Source: Haloferacaceae archaeon (GTDB lineage Archaea; Halobacteriota; Halobacteria; Halobacteriales; Haloferacaceae). Taken from it: 13,674 nucleotides of DNA. Under the pieces are notes generated by a model that was not told the DNA's origin, searched no databases, and saw only the letters and a list, made by a program, of their open reading frames with translations. Shown in pieces: positions 1-5,401 of this stretch. Location of the stretch: positions 1 through 13,674 of the forward strand of contig PWFE01000051.1 of assembly GCA_003554115.1 (NCBI GenBank). Direction: 5' to 3'. Numbering within the stretch: position 1 is the stretch's first letter; the number at the start of each line of letters is the position of its first letter. Position numbers and translations under genes: made by a program.

Positions 1-12
1 CGGGGACTCCAG

Positions 13-243
13 TCAGGAATCTGCGTGGGCGTCCGCCCCGGCTCCGTCGCTCGGCCGCGTGAGAAGGCTCACCTCCTCCAGGAGGTCTCTCGCGGTCTCG
101 ACTCGCTCTCGATCCGCGTCGTCCAATCGGTCGACGTCGAGTCGGTTGAGATTGCTGAGTATACGATGCATCCGGTAGCCCTGTTTGAACTCTTGCTCCA
201 TCGGAAGCGCCTCACCGCTCGCCGGCGCGGAAAGACCCACCAT
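13..243 (-). CDS. Small acidic hypothetical protein (76 aa)
   Basis: I do not recognise this family. The protein has a short alanine/glycine-rich start and then a predicted helical body rich in Asp, Glu, Arg and Leu (for example DRLDDADRERVETARDLLEE), ending in a disordered Gly/Ala/Asp tail. The acidic, helix-friendly composition is typical of small haloarchaeal cytoplasmic proteins and is better than that of the overlapping plus-strand frame. An internal Met at residue 15 (position 201, MEQEFKQGYR) is an alternative start that would give 62 aa. It reads away from the long inverted repeat at 279-320 and towards the window edge, and could share a transcript with the zinc-ribbon gene upstream on the same strand. 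No signal peptide or membrane segment is visible. Existence is likely but not certain; function unknown. Confidence 0.5.
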   Translation of the reverse strand: MVGLSAPASGEALPMEQEFKQGYRMHRILSNLNRLDVDRLDDADRERVETARDLLEEVSLLTRPSDGAGADAHADS

Positions 244-278
244 CGAGACTGGCGTCGGACTTGCAGAAGATCCCGGTC

Positions 279-320
279 TTAACCAACGAATCTCGACGGC
301 ACTCGCAGGCTGTTGGTTAA
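279..320. repeat. Perfect 9-bp inverted repeat with 24-bp spacer
   Basis: TTAACCAAC at 279-287 is mirrored exactly by GTTGGTTAA at 312-320. It lies between the stop of the zinc-ribbon gene (340) and the start of the small minus-strand gene (243). The 24-bp spacer is long for an intrinsic terminator and no oligo-T tract follows. A regulator site with two half-sites spaced about three helical turns apart, ahead of the small gene, is the better reading. It could also be the end of a lost mobile element, but no target duplication is seen beside it. Confidence 0.55.
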
Positions 321-339
321 TCGATGCCCAGCATTGGCC

Positions 340-1302
340 TTACTCGAGATTGGGGCCGTAGCGAGCCGAGCCACACACCCGGCACTCCCAGATCGGTTGC
401 CCCGTCCACGCCTCATCCGGGACCGACTCGTGGCTCTTGAACCGGTGGTCGGTTGCCCGTCCACAGTTTTGACAGTCGAGTTCCTGCGTCGTCGGCACCG
501 ACGACGCCTGGCGATCAGCCGCAGCTTCGCCAGTAGATTCGGTCAGCGCTATCGCTGGAACCAGCCACACCGCGTCGTCGGCGTCGTCGAGGACCGCGTC
601 GAGACGCGACACGTCGCGGATGCCGTCCCCACGCTGGTCGTAGAGGCGCGTCGGGGCCTGTTCCTGACGCTCCGACGCTTCCTGCCCGTGCCACCCAGTC
701 CGGTCACGGGCGGCACTGAGAAGCCGCTCTCCCTCTGCTGACGACACCTGTACCGCGTCGGGAAGTGAGGGCCATTGCTCGGTCAGCTGGCGCGCTGGCG
801 CCTCGCCGAGATCGTAGATGAGTGAGTAGTCGTCGACGGCCGGCTCCGCCTGGTTGGCAGAGAGGAGGTTCGCCGCGGCGCCGCCCTTCGCCACGGCGCC
901 GTAGAACGTGGTCGACTCGACGACCAGGTGGACGATGCCGAGGCACGTCGTCGACGTTGACTCGTTCATGCTAGTGGCGTCACTCTCGAGATGGTTGGTG
1001 AGACAGAACCGGCATTTCGTCTGGCCGTCTGGGACTGACGCCCCACAGGACCGGCACTCGCCGTCGGTTACCGTCGGCGCATCAGGGTAGCCACCAGAGC
1101 TCGTCGCGACCCGTTGCCGCTGGGGAGCACCCTCACACTCGTCGTCCACTCTCGTGTCCGGAATGTGGGACGCCTCGCCGATTGGCCGCAGTTCCTCAAA
1201 GTCAGAATCTCGGTTGTGCATCGCTTGGTGTAGTTTGTCCCGGATTCGTATTTCAACGCCAGGGCCAGTGTCCGCTCCGTCTTCGGTTTGAGTATGGGCC
1301 AT
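340..1302 (-). CDS. Double zinc-ribbon protein of the haloarchaeal 'biosurfactant protein 1' type
   Basis: A 320-aa acidic soluble protein with two zinc-ribbon-like CxxC pairs. The first has Cys at about 83, 86, 97 and 100 (CRSCG ... CRFC); the second is at the C-terminus with Cys at about 277, 280, 307 and 310 (CQNCG ... CRVCG). The conserved-looking N-terminus (RIRDKLHQAMHNRDSDFEEL) and the ribbon resemble, from memory, haloarchaeal accessory-region proteins carrying the database name 'biosurfactant protein 1'. That name is an inherited label and nothing in the sequence shows surfactant activity; two zinc ribbons suggest nucleic-acid or protein binding. I chose the ATG at 1302 over the ATG at 1314 because the shared TATA-like box at 1322-1330 lies about 24 bp before it, as expected for a leaderless haloarchaeal transcript. 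It is divergent from the vapBC pair. No membrane segments are visible. Confidence 0.75.
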   Translation of the reverse strand: MAHTQTEDGADTGPGVEIRIRDKLHQAMHNRDSDFEELRPIGEASHIPDTRVDDECEGAPQRQRVATSSGGYPDAPTVTDGECRSCGASVPDGQTKCRFCLTNHLESDATSMNESTSTTCLGIVHLVVESTTFYGAVAKGGAAANLLSANQAEPAVDDYSLIYDLGEAPARQLTEQWPSLPDAVQVSSAEGERLLSAARDRTGWHGQEASERQEQAPTRLYDQRGDGIRDVSRLDAVLDDADDAVWLVPAIALTESTGEAAADRQASSVPTTQELDCQNCGRATDHRFKSHESVPDEAWTGQPIWECRVCGSARYGPNLE

Positions 1303-1321
1303 GAAATACGTCATGCGAACA

Positions 1322-1330
1322 TCTTATATT
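1322..1330. promoter_or_regulatory. Shared TATA-like box between divergent genes
   Basis: CTTATATTC lies in the 66-bp gap between the zinc-ribbon gene (start 1302, minus) and vapB (start 1369, plus). Read on the minus strand it gives GAATATAAG, about 24 bp before the ATG, which suits a leaderless start. Read on the plus strand it is about 40 bp before the vapB ATG, leaving a short leader. The near-palindromic A/T core may serve both directions. Confidence 0.5.
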
Positions 1331-1368
1331 CCATGAGAAAGAAGTTGGGAGTAGCAATTGGGGTTCCT

Positions 1369-1680
1369 ATGAGCAGTAACGACACCAAACACGTTCAAAC
1401 GGAACTGAACGAGGACGAATACGAACGCTTCCGCGAGTTCGCGAGAGAACACGGCCTCTCGCTCAAAGAAGCCGGGCACGAGGCGCTGCTCGAGTGGATC
1501 GAACGCCAGCAGCAAGCCGATCCTAACGACCCGGCGTTCACCGTCCTCGACGACCTCGAGGACGAATCGCTCCCAGCGTCGGCAGCGACGGACGCTCGCG
1601 AGGAAGACGATCTCGTCGACGAGTGGCACGGGAGCGACGAACCGTTCACGCTCGCTGACGACCCGTCTGCGCAATCCTGA
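1369..1680 (+). CDS. VapB-like antitoxin (ribbon-helix-helix type)
   Basis: A 103-aa acidic protein. Residues 1-50 fit a ribbon-helix-helix DNA-binding fold: a short strand (KHVQTELNEDEYERF) followed by two helices (FREFAREHGLSLKEAGHEALLEWIER). The remaining half is disordered and rich in Asp and Glu, as expected for the toxin-neutralising tail of a VapB antitoxin. A longer reading begins with a non-ATG codon at 1288, but it would run through the divergent promoter, so the ATG at 1369 is preferred. Only 6 bp separate its stop from the PIN-domain gene, so the two are almost certainly co-transcribed and probably autoregulated. The assignment rests on fold pattern and gene order. Confidence 0.75.
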   Translation: MSSNDTKHVQTELNEDEYERFREFAREHGLSLKEAGHEALLEWIERQQQADPNDPAFTVLDDLEDESLPASAATDAREEDDLVDEWHGSDEPFTLADDPSAQS

Positions 1681-1686
1681 ATTCGG

Positions 1687-2184
1687 ATGGCTGAACCTGT
1701 TGACACACCGATCGGGACGATTACACCCGAGCATTTTCGCCCAGGTCACGTCCGTCATCAGGTCGTCATCGGCCCCAAGTTCCTGTACGCGCTGTTCAAC
1801 CCCCAGGATCGGATGCACGCAGTTTCTCGGGCGTTCATGATGTTCGTTCGCGACGGCGACCTCCCGTATCGTCGCCTCATCCTCAACGACCACATCGTGG
1901 ACGAGGCCGCAACCCGGCTGAAAAAGCAAGCGTCGATGCGGAACGCCGCGTCGTTCCTGACGACGCTCGACGAGAGCACGCTGTATCAGTTCGAAACCGT
2001 CTCTGCGGATGTTTTTGCTGACGCCAAAGCAACGTTCGTTGAGTGGACGGACCTAGACGCGTCGCTCACCGATTTCACTGTTGCAGCGCATATGGAGGCC
2101 TTAGAGGTAGATCACATCCTTACGTACGACCGGCACTACGATGCGTTCGACGTGACAACGCTCCCGTATCGGAATCAGGACTAG
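1687..2184 (+). CDS. VapC-like PIN-domain toxin with a non-canonical first motif
   Basis: A 165-aa PIN-domain protein. PIN ribonucleases use acidic residues to hold Mg2+ and cut RNA. Three of the expected acids are visible: Glu73 (HIVDEAATRL), Asp129 (DASLTDFTVA) and Asp148 (ILTYDRHYD). The first PIN motif usually reads hydrophobic-D-T/S, but here it is VVIGPKFLYALFN with Gly29 in place of Asp. The rest of the fold is intact, including the typical end with ALEVDHILTYDRHYDAF. It forms a two-gene operon with the antitoxin 6 bp upstream. The missing Asp could mean a weakened or dead nuclease, a subfamily with a shifted metal ligand, or a role limited to operon autoregulation. It is followed directly by a gene-fragment scar. 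Confidence 0.8.
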   Translation: MAEPVDTPIGTITPEHFRPGHVRHQVVIGPKFLYALFNPQDRMHAVSRAFMMFVRDGDLPYRRLILNDHIVDEAATRLKKQASMRNAASFLTTLDESTLYQFETVSADVFADAKATFVEWTDLDASLTDFTVAAHMEALEVDHILTYDRHYDAFDVTTLPYRNQD

Positions 2185-2318
2185 CGGATCTCGTCGACCA
2201 GGGCCAGCTACGCCGCGTCGAAGCGGGCGAGACCGCGCGCTACCAGCCGGACTACACGCGCTTGCTCTTCGAGGAAATCCGGACGCTTATCGAGGAGAAA
2301 ACGAGTGCCCCGCCGTAG
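2178..2318 (+). pseudogene. Fragment of a haloarchaeal winged-HTH protein (DUF7342-like)
   Basis: In the +1 frame relative to vapC, starting at the toxin's last codons, the DNA encodes LADLVDQGQLRRVEAGETAR and then YQPDYTRLLFEEIRTLIEEK before a stop at 2316-2318. This resembles the wing and following helix of small haloarchaeal HTH proteins (short winged domain, then a YxPD..R..EEIR.L.EE segment). There is no start codon or N-terminal HTH half, and the usual helical tail is missing, so it is a remnant. It probably reflects recombination next to the toxin gene. The family name is from memory and only moderately certain; that it is a broken gene is more certain. Confidence 0.55.
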
Positions 2319-2344
2319 ACAGCGATTCGGGAGCTCTCGGCTCT

Positions 2345-2554
2345 CCTAGCGTCGAAGTGATCTTCTGGAAGAGCCCGGTCTTTGCCGACGACGAACTGAC
2401 GGTGTCTTGGACAGTGCTGGATCGGCGACCCTCCGAAAAGCTCCCCGACAGGGGACTCGTGACGATCGAAGTTACTGCGACGAACCAGCGCGAACAGGAG
2501 GTGCTCAGATACACACCCCGTATGTACTATCAGTGCAAAAACATGGATGAGTAA
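2345..2554 (+). pseudogene. C-terminal remnant of a MaoC/hotdog-like acyl dehydratase
   Basis: This frame reads SPVFADDELTVSWTVLDRRP and then LVTIEVTATNQREQEVLRYTPRM, the alternating-strand pattern of a hotdog-fold enzyme C-terminus. In MaoC-like proteins the corresponding segment is 'PVF.GDTLTV...V..R....GLVTFEVTATNQ...VL'. The catalytic N-terminal half is absent; the reading frame is open upstream but no credible start exists and the sequence just upstream belongs to another gene fragment. A GTG at 2357 could in principle start a 65-aa peptide. I read this as a second fragment in the same recombination scar as the HTH fragment. Family assignment is moderate. Confidence 0.45.
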
Positions 2555-2592
2555 TGTTGCACTCGCTCTTCAAGGACGTATCCTGACTCGTA

Positions 2593-2916
2593 TCAGTACA
2601 GTGTCCCTCCGACCGGTACCGTCTGCTCGGGTGTTACAAGCACCGGATTGCCATCATCGCCCGGGATACCCACGGTCAGTGCCTCGGATTTGAATCCCGC
2701 GATGCGAACCGACCCGAGGTTCGTCGCGCACAACACCTGCATCCCGACGAGTTCGTCGGGGTCGTAATGATAGCCGAGTTGTGCAGCGGACTGGAGCGAT
2801 TCGTCCCCCACATCAAGCTGGAGTTTGAACAGTTCTGGCTTGTTTGCCTCGGGAAACGGTTCGGCGTCGGTGATCTCTGCCACCTGAATCGTCACGTCGA
2901 ACGGGCTCTCGCTCAT
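2593..2916 (-). CDS. csaA: CsaA-type tRNA-binding OB-fold protein
   Basis: A 107-aa single-domain protein matching the CsaA/EMAP-II OB fold throughout. Visible markers are the N-terminal strand IQVAEITDAEPFPEANKPEL, then SAAQLGYHYDPDELVGMQVL, ATNLGSVRIAGFKSEALTVG and the C-terminal PEQTVPVGGTLY, in the order seen in bacterial CsaA (usually about 110 aa). CsaA proteins are small dimeric tRNA-binding proteins also described as export-related chaperones; the physiological role in haloarchaea is unclear. The Met at 2916 is chosen because the domain begins immediately after it; the longer reading to 3093 adds an unlikely segment covering the promoter and operator. A perfect palindrome at 2953-2966 lies 36 bp upstream and is repeated ahead of the EamA transporter gene, suggesting shared control. 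Confidence 0.85.
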   Translation of the reverse strand: MSESPFDVTIQVAEITDAEPFPEANKPELFKLQLDVGDESLQSAAQLGYHYDPDELVGMQVLCATNLGSVRIAGFKSEALTVGIPGDDGNPVLVTPEQTVPVGGTLY

Positions 2917-2950
2917 GTGACATGGTTGCAGGCGGTATGGATAGGCTGAA

Positions 2951-2968
2951 TGGTTCGTATACGAACGG
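2951..2968. promoter_or_regulatory. Palindromic operator candidate, copy 1 (ahead of csaA)
   Basis: TGGTTCGTATACGAACGG contains the perfect 14-bp palindrome GTTCGTATACGAAC at 2953-2966. It ends 36 bp before the csaA ATG on the minus strand, just where an activator or repressor would contact the BRE/TATA region of a leaderless gene. An identical 18-bp sequence sits 37 bp before the transporter start at 4429. Identical sequence at an identical promoter distance argues strongly for a true protein-binding site. Confidence 0.75.
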
Positions 2969-3014
2969 TCGGTGAACCACGGAGGATTGTCGCGACAGCC
3001 AACGATGTCAACGT

Positions 3015-3030
3015 GGTGTTGGGCAACACC
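3015..3030. repeat. Short perfect hairpin in the csaA-acetyltransferase gap
   Basis: GGTGTT, loop GGGC, AACACC: a 6-bp stem with a 4-nt loop in the 209-bp gap between divergent csaA and the acetyltransferase gene. It has no following T-tract, so it is not an obvious terminator. It may be an incidental palindrome or a minor regulatory site. Confidence 0.3.
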
Positions 3031-3093
3031 GCCCGTCGGTTGTACACCAGCCACGACTTGGTGGATCAGCTCACTGGCGGGTAGACCGACCAC

Positions 3094-3102
3094 GTTTTTT
3101 GA
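3094..3102 (+). promoter_or_regulatory. TATA-like box for the ArsN2-like gene
   Basis: GTTTTTTGA lies 24-32 bp before the ATG at 3126, the distance expected between an archaeal TATA box and the start of a leaderless or nearly leaderless transcript. It also argues against the TTG at 3099, which falls inside the box, as the start codon. Confidence 0.45.
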
Positions 3103-3125
3103 GTATCTGGCCCGAGAAACGAGCT

Positions 3126-3569
3126 ATGAGCGACGCGCGGATACGGCTCGAAGCGGCTCGGGATCTGGATTACGTCGAGCGGGTGCTCGAAGCGAACGAT
3201 CTGCCTGTCGGGGACGTGCGGTCGAAGCCGGACTGTTTCTACGTCGGCTACGACGGCGAGAACCGCGTCGGAATCGGCGGTTTGAAACGGTACGGCGAGG
3301 AGGGTCTGCTCCGGTCGCTCGTCGTCCAGGAGGCCTGGCGTGGTGAGGGGTACGGAACGGCCATCTGTGAGGCACTGGAGCGGCGCGCCCACGCGGACGG
3401 CGTCGAACGCCTCTGGCTGTTGACGACGACGGCTGCCGACTTCTTCGCACGCCGCGGCTACGAGGAAGTGGATCGCAACGCAGCCCCACAGTCTATCCAG
3501 AACACCACCGAGTTCGCGAATCTGTGTCCAGCGTCGGCGACGTGTCTGCTACTCTCGCTGCCCCGGTAA
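3126..3569 (+). CDS. arsN2: GNAT acetyltransferase, ArsN2-like
   Basis: A 147-aa GNAT-fold protein. The acetyl-CoA pyrophosphate loop is visible as WRGEGYG at residues 71-77, after the strand LLRSLVVQEA. The C-terminal part (LWLLTTTAADFFARRGYEEV, then AP..I..TTEFA.LCP.SA.CL) is the signature I associate with the ArsN2 subgroup of arsenic-locus acetyltransferases. ArsN1 relatives acetylate the arsenical arsinothricin; the substrate of ArsN2-like proteins is not well established, so arsenic resistance is an inference. No arsenate reductase, ArsA or arsenite pump gene lies in the window; the neighbours are an HTH-10 regulator 68 bp downstream and an EamA transporter. The start at 3126 is preferred to the TTG at 3099. 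Confidence 0.75.
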   Translation: MSDARIRLEAARDLDYVERVLEANDLPVGDVRSKPDCFYVGYDGENRVGIGGLKRYGEEGLLRSLVVQEAWRGEGYGTAICEALERRAHADGVERLWLLTTTAADFFARRGYEEVDRNAAPQSIQNTTEFANLCPASATCLLLSLPR

Positions 3570-3637
3570 CGGAACTTGAGCCAAGAGGGATTGTATTCCG
3601 GCGAATCGTTTTGTACGACTGGCAGCCAAATACGCGT

Positions 3638-4339
3638 ATGTGCTATCTCTCGCTGGACGTTCGTCAGGAGGACTGTCCGCTGACCCGGACGACACGCGAG
3701 TTCGAGACGACGTTCACGACGCCACAGTGGCACTTCGACCGCCGGTCGGGGCGATGGGAGCTTCGGATCCACGCCAGCGCAGCTGAGGAGGCCGAACTCG
3801 GCGGTGGACTGCGATCGTTGCGCGACACCGAGTCCGTCGACCGGTTCGAACTGTACTGGAAAGACGGCTCGGAGGCGTTCGCCCGGACGGTGTTCGCCGA
3901 GACGAGTGCGATCAGTACGGTCGCTCGCCACGGCGGGTACGTCGTCGGGCCGTTCCGCAACGAGGGCGGGCTCGAACGCTGGCAACTCGGCTTCGATACG
4001 GAGTCCGCGGCGGACGCCGCACTGTCCGAGCTGGATCGACACGAGGAGTTCGCCGTTCGGAGCCGCTGTCGGATCGACGAGCGAGCGACAGAGCCGCCGG
4101 GCATCCCCCGTGGCGCTGGGACCTCCCGACTCACCGACCGCGAGCGGGAAGTGCTCTCGACGGCGCTGGAACGTGGCTATTATGAAACGCCACGGGCGAC
4201 GACGGCGGCCGAACTGGGCGAGGAACTCGGCGTCTCCGACGTGGCGATCTCGAAGACGCTGCGGCGAGTCGAGCGGAAGGTGCTTTCGAGCGAGATGGAT
4301 GCAATCACCGGGTGTGGGGACGATTCAGCGTCGGTCTGA
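3638..4339 (+). CDS. HTH-10 (bacterio-opsin activator type) transcription regulator
   Basis: A 233-aa two-part regulator. Residues 1-165 form a variable domain with alternating strands (YWKDGSEAFARTVFAE, YVVGPFRNEGGLERWQLGF), probably a sensory region of the type seen in short Bat-like proteins. Residues about 174-222 are a clear HTH-10 domain: LTDREREVLSTALERGYYET, then PRATTAAELGEELGVSDVAI with SKTLRRVE. This family is largely haloarchaeal and controls nearby metabolic or stress genes. The ATG at 3638 is preferred because earlier in-frame codons overlap the acetyltransferase gene. It lies between two copies of the GTTCGTATACGAAC palindrome and directly upstream of a gene that carries one, so it is the natural candidate to bind them. 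That link is inferred. Confidence 0.85.
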   Translation: MCYLSLDVRQEDCPLTRTTREFETTFTTPQWHFDRRSGRWELRIHASAAEEAELGGGLRSLRDTESVDRFELYWKDGSEAFARTVFAETSAISTVARHGGYVVGPFRNEGGLERWQLGFDTESAADAALSELDRHEEFAVRSRCRIDERATEPPGIPRGAGTSRLTDREREVLSTALERGYYETPRATTAAELGEELGVSDVAISKTLRRVERKVLSSEMDAITGCGDDSASV

Positions 4340-4375
4340 TTGTCATACCCGTTCGCTGAGAGTCCCTGTGCTTCG

Positions 4376-4393
4376 TGGTTCGTATACGAACGG
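4376..4393. promoter_or_regulatory. Palindromic operator candidate, copy 2 (ahead of the EamA transporter)
   Basis: TGGTTCGTATACGAACGG is identical over 18 bp to the copy at 2951-2968. The palindrome occupies 4378-4391 and ends 37 bp before the transporter ATG at 4429. In the two copies the spacing to the start differs by one base, and each copy faces its own gene across a symmetric site. No third full copy was seen in the window. Confidence 0.75.
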
Positions 4394-4428
4394 ATCGACT
4401 CGTTACCGTGCCGCACCGCTACAGGGAT

Positions 4429-5334
4429 ATGAACGCCAGTCGCATCTGGGTCGCAGCCCCGCTGCTCGCAGCGGCGCTGTGGGGTGGGATGTACGTGGTG
4501 AGCAAGTGGGGCTTCGAGACGATTCCTCCGGCGACGCTGGCGTTTCTTCGCGTCCTCATCGGTGCCGGTGTCCTCTATGCCGTCGTCCGCATGCGGTACC
4601 CACGCCGGCGGTTCTCCCGTCGCGAGTGGTACGGATTCGGGATCCTCGGGCTCTGGGTCGCCCTCTCGATGGCGACGCAGTTTCTCGGGACGGATCTCAC
4701 GACGGCCAGTGAGGGGGCACTCCTCACCGTCTTGACCCCGGTGTTCACGGTCGGACTCGGGATACTCGTCCTCAGCGAACCGATCACTCGGCGTCGACTC
4801 GTCGGTCTGGCGGTCGCGCTGGGTGGGACGGTGGTCGTCGTCGCTGGACAGTACGATCTCACCACGATCGGGATCGGGAGCGTCGTCGGGATCGTGTTGC
4901 TCGTGGTGGCGAGTGTCACGTGGGCCGGCTACACCGTCTGGGGTGCGCCGCTCGTTCGCCGGTATTCGGCACTGGAGACGGCGACGTACTCGACGCTGGT
5001 CGCGGTTCCACTGTTGGCGATCGGCGTGCCGATCGAGTGGTACGTTCGCGACGTGACGCTCGCGTCGATGCCGATGACACTTTCCATCATCGCAGCGGTC
5101 GGGTATCTCGGCGTCTTCAGTACCGCCGTCGCCTGGTACTGCTGGTACAAGGGCCTCGAGTTCGTCGACGCGGGAACGGTCGCAGTATTCTTTTACGCAC
5201 AGCCAGTGGTCGGGGCAGTATTGGGCGTTGTCTTTCTGGAGGAAACAGTGGGGACTGGATTTGCTCTTGGAGCCATACTGATGGCAGTCGGAATCTACCT
5301 CGTCTATACCGATCGGTTCGGGGAGATCGAATAA
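4429..5334 (+). CDS. EamA/DMT-family transporter, ten membrane helices
   Basis: A 301-aa integral membrane protein with two EamA repeats. The N-terminal WGGMYVVSKWGFETIPPATL and LAFLRVLIGAG, the ASEGALLTVLTPVF segment, and the second-repeat AGYTVWGAPLVRRYSALE and DAGTVAVFFYAQPVVGAVLG are typical of drug/metabolite transporters. About ten hydrophobic stretches can be counted, the usual number. Family members export metabolites, amino acids or drugs; the substrate cannot be read from sequence. The ATG at 4429 is chosen over the in-frame GTG at 4375 because the latter would put the promoter palindrome inside the gene and add an un-membrane-like tail. It lies 89 bp after the HTH-10 gene, in the same direction. 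Control through the palindrome shared with csaA is likely. Confidence 0.88.
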   Translation: MNASRIWVAAPLLAAALWGGMYVVSKWGFETIPPATLAFLRVLIGAGVLYAVVRMRYPRRRFSRREWYGFGILGLWVALSMATQFLGTDLTTASEGALLTVLTPVFTVGLGILVLSEPITRRRLVGLAVALGGTVVVVAGQYDLTTIGIGSVVGIVLLVVASVTWAGYTVWGAPLVRRYSALETATYSTLVAVPLLAIGVPIEWYVRDVTLASMPMTLSIIAAVGYLGVFSTAVAWYCWYKGLEFVDAGTVAVFFYAQPVVGAVLGVVFLEETVGTGFALGAILMAVGIYLVYTDRFGEIE

Positions 5335-5360
5335 CAAGTCTCCCGGGACCCAGCAAACGG

Positions 5361-5370
5361 GTTTATATAA
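5361..5370 (+). promoter_or_regulatory. Orphan TATA-like box
   Basis: GTTTATATAA is one of the most TATA-like sequences in the window, yet no plus-strand gene follows: it points into the 3' end of the TFB gene. An ATG overlapping its end opens only 20 codons (5370-5432). It could drive an antisense or small RNA across the TFB tail, or be left over from a lost gene. Confidence 0.3.
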
Positions 5371-5401
5371 TGAGTGGATTACGAAACTTAGGAGGATACC
5401 G

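Noticed and set aside
279..320. Inverted repeat as the ends of a miniature insertion element
   Set aside because: The element would be only 42 bp long and no flanking target duplication is visible.
1324..1929. A 201-codon minus-strand frame across vapBC
   Set aside because: It is antisense to two recognisable genes and shows no domain pattern of its own.
2917..3093. N-terminal extension of csaA
   Set aside because: The OB domain starts right after the Met at 2916, the extension has no family counterpart, and it would place the operator palindrome inside the coding region.
3606..3618. TCGTTTTGTACGA before the HTH-10 gene as a third operator copy
   Set aside because: Only the outer TCGT/ACGA match; the centre is longer and the distance to the ATG differs from the two true copies, so it more likely just overlaps the TATA region.
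4180..5337. A 385-codon open frame on the minus strand across the transporter
   Set aside because: Its product is a low-complexity Arg/Asp/Pro-rich sequence typical of antisense frames in GC-rich archaeal genes; the plus-strand EamA transporter has clear membrane helices and family motifs.
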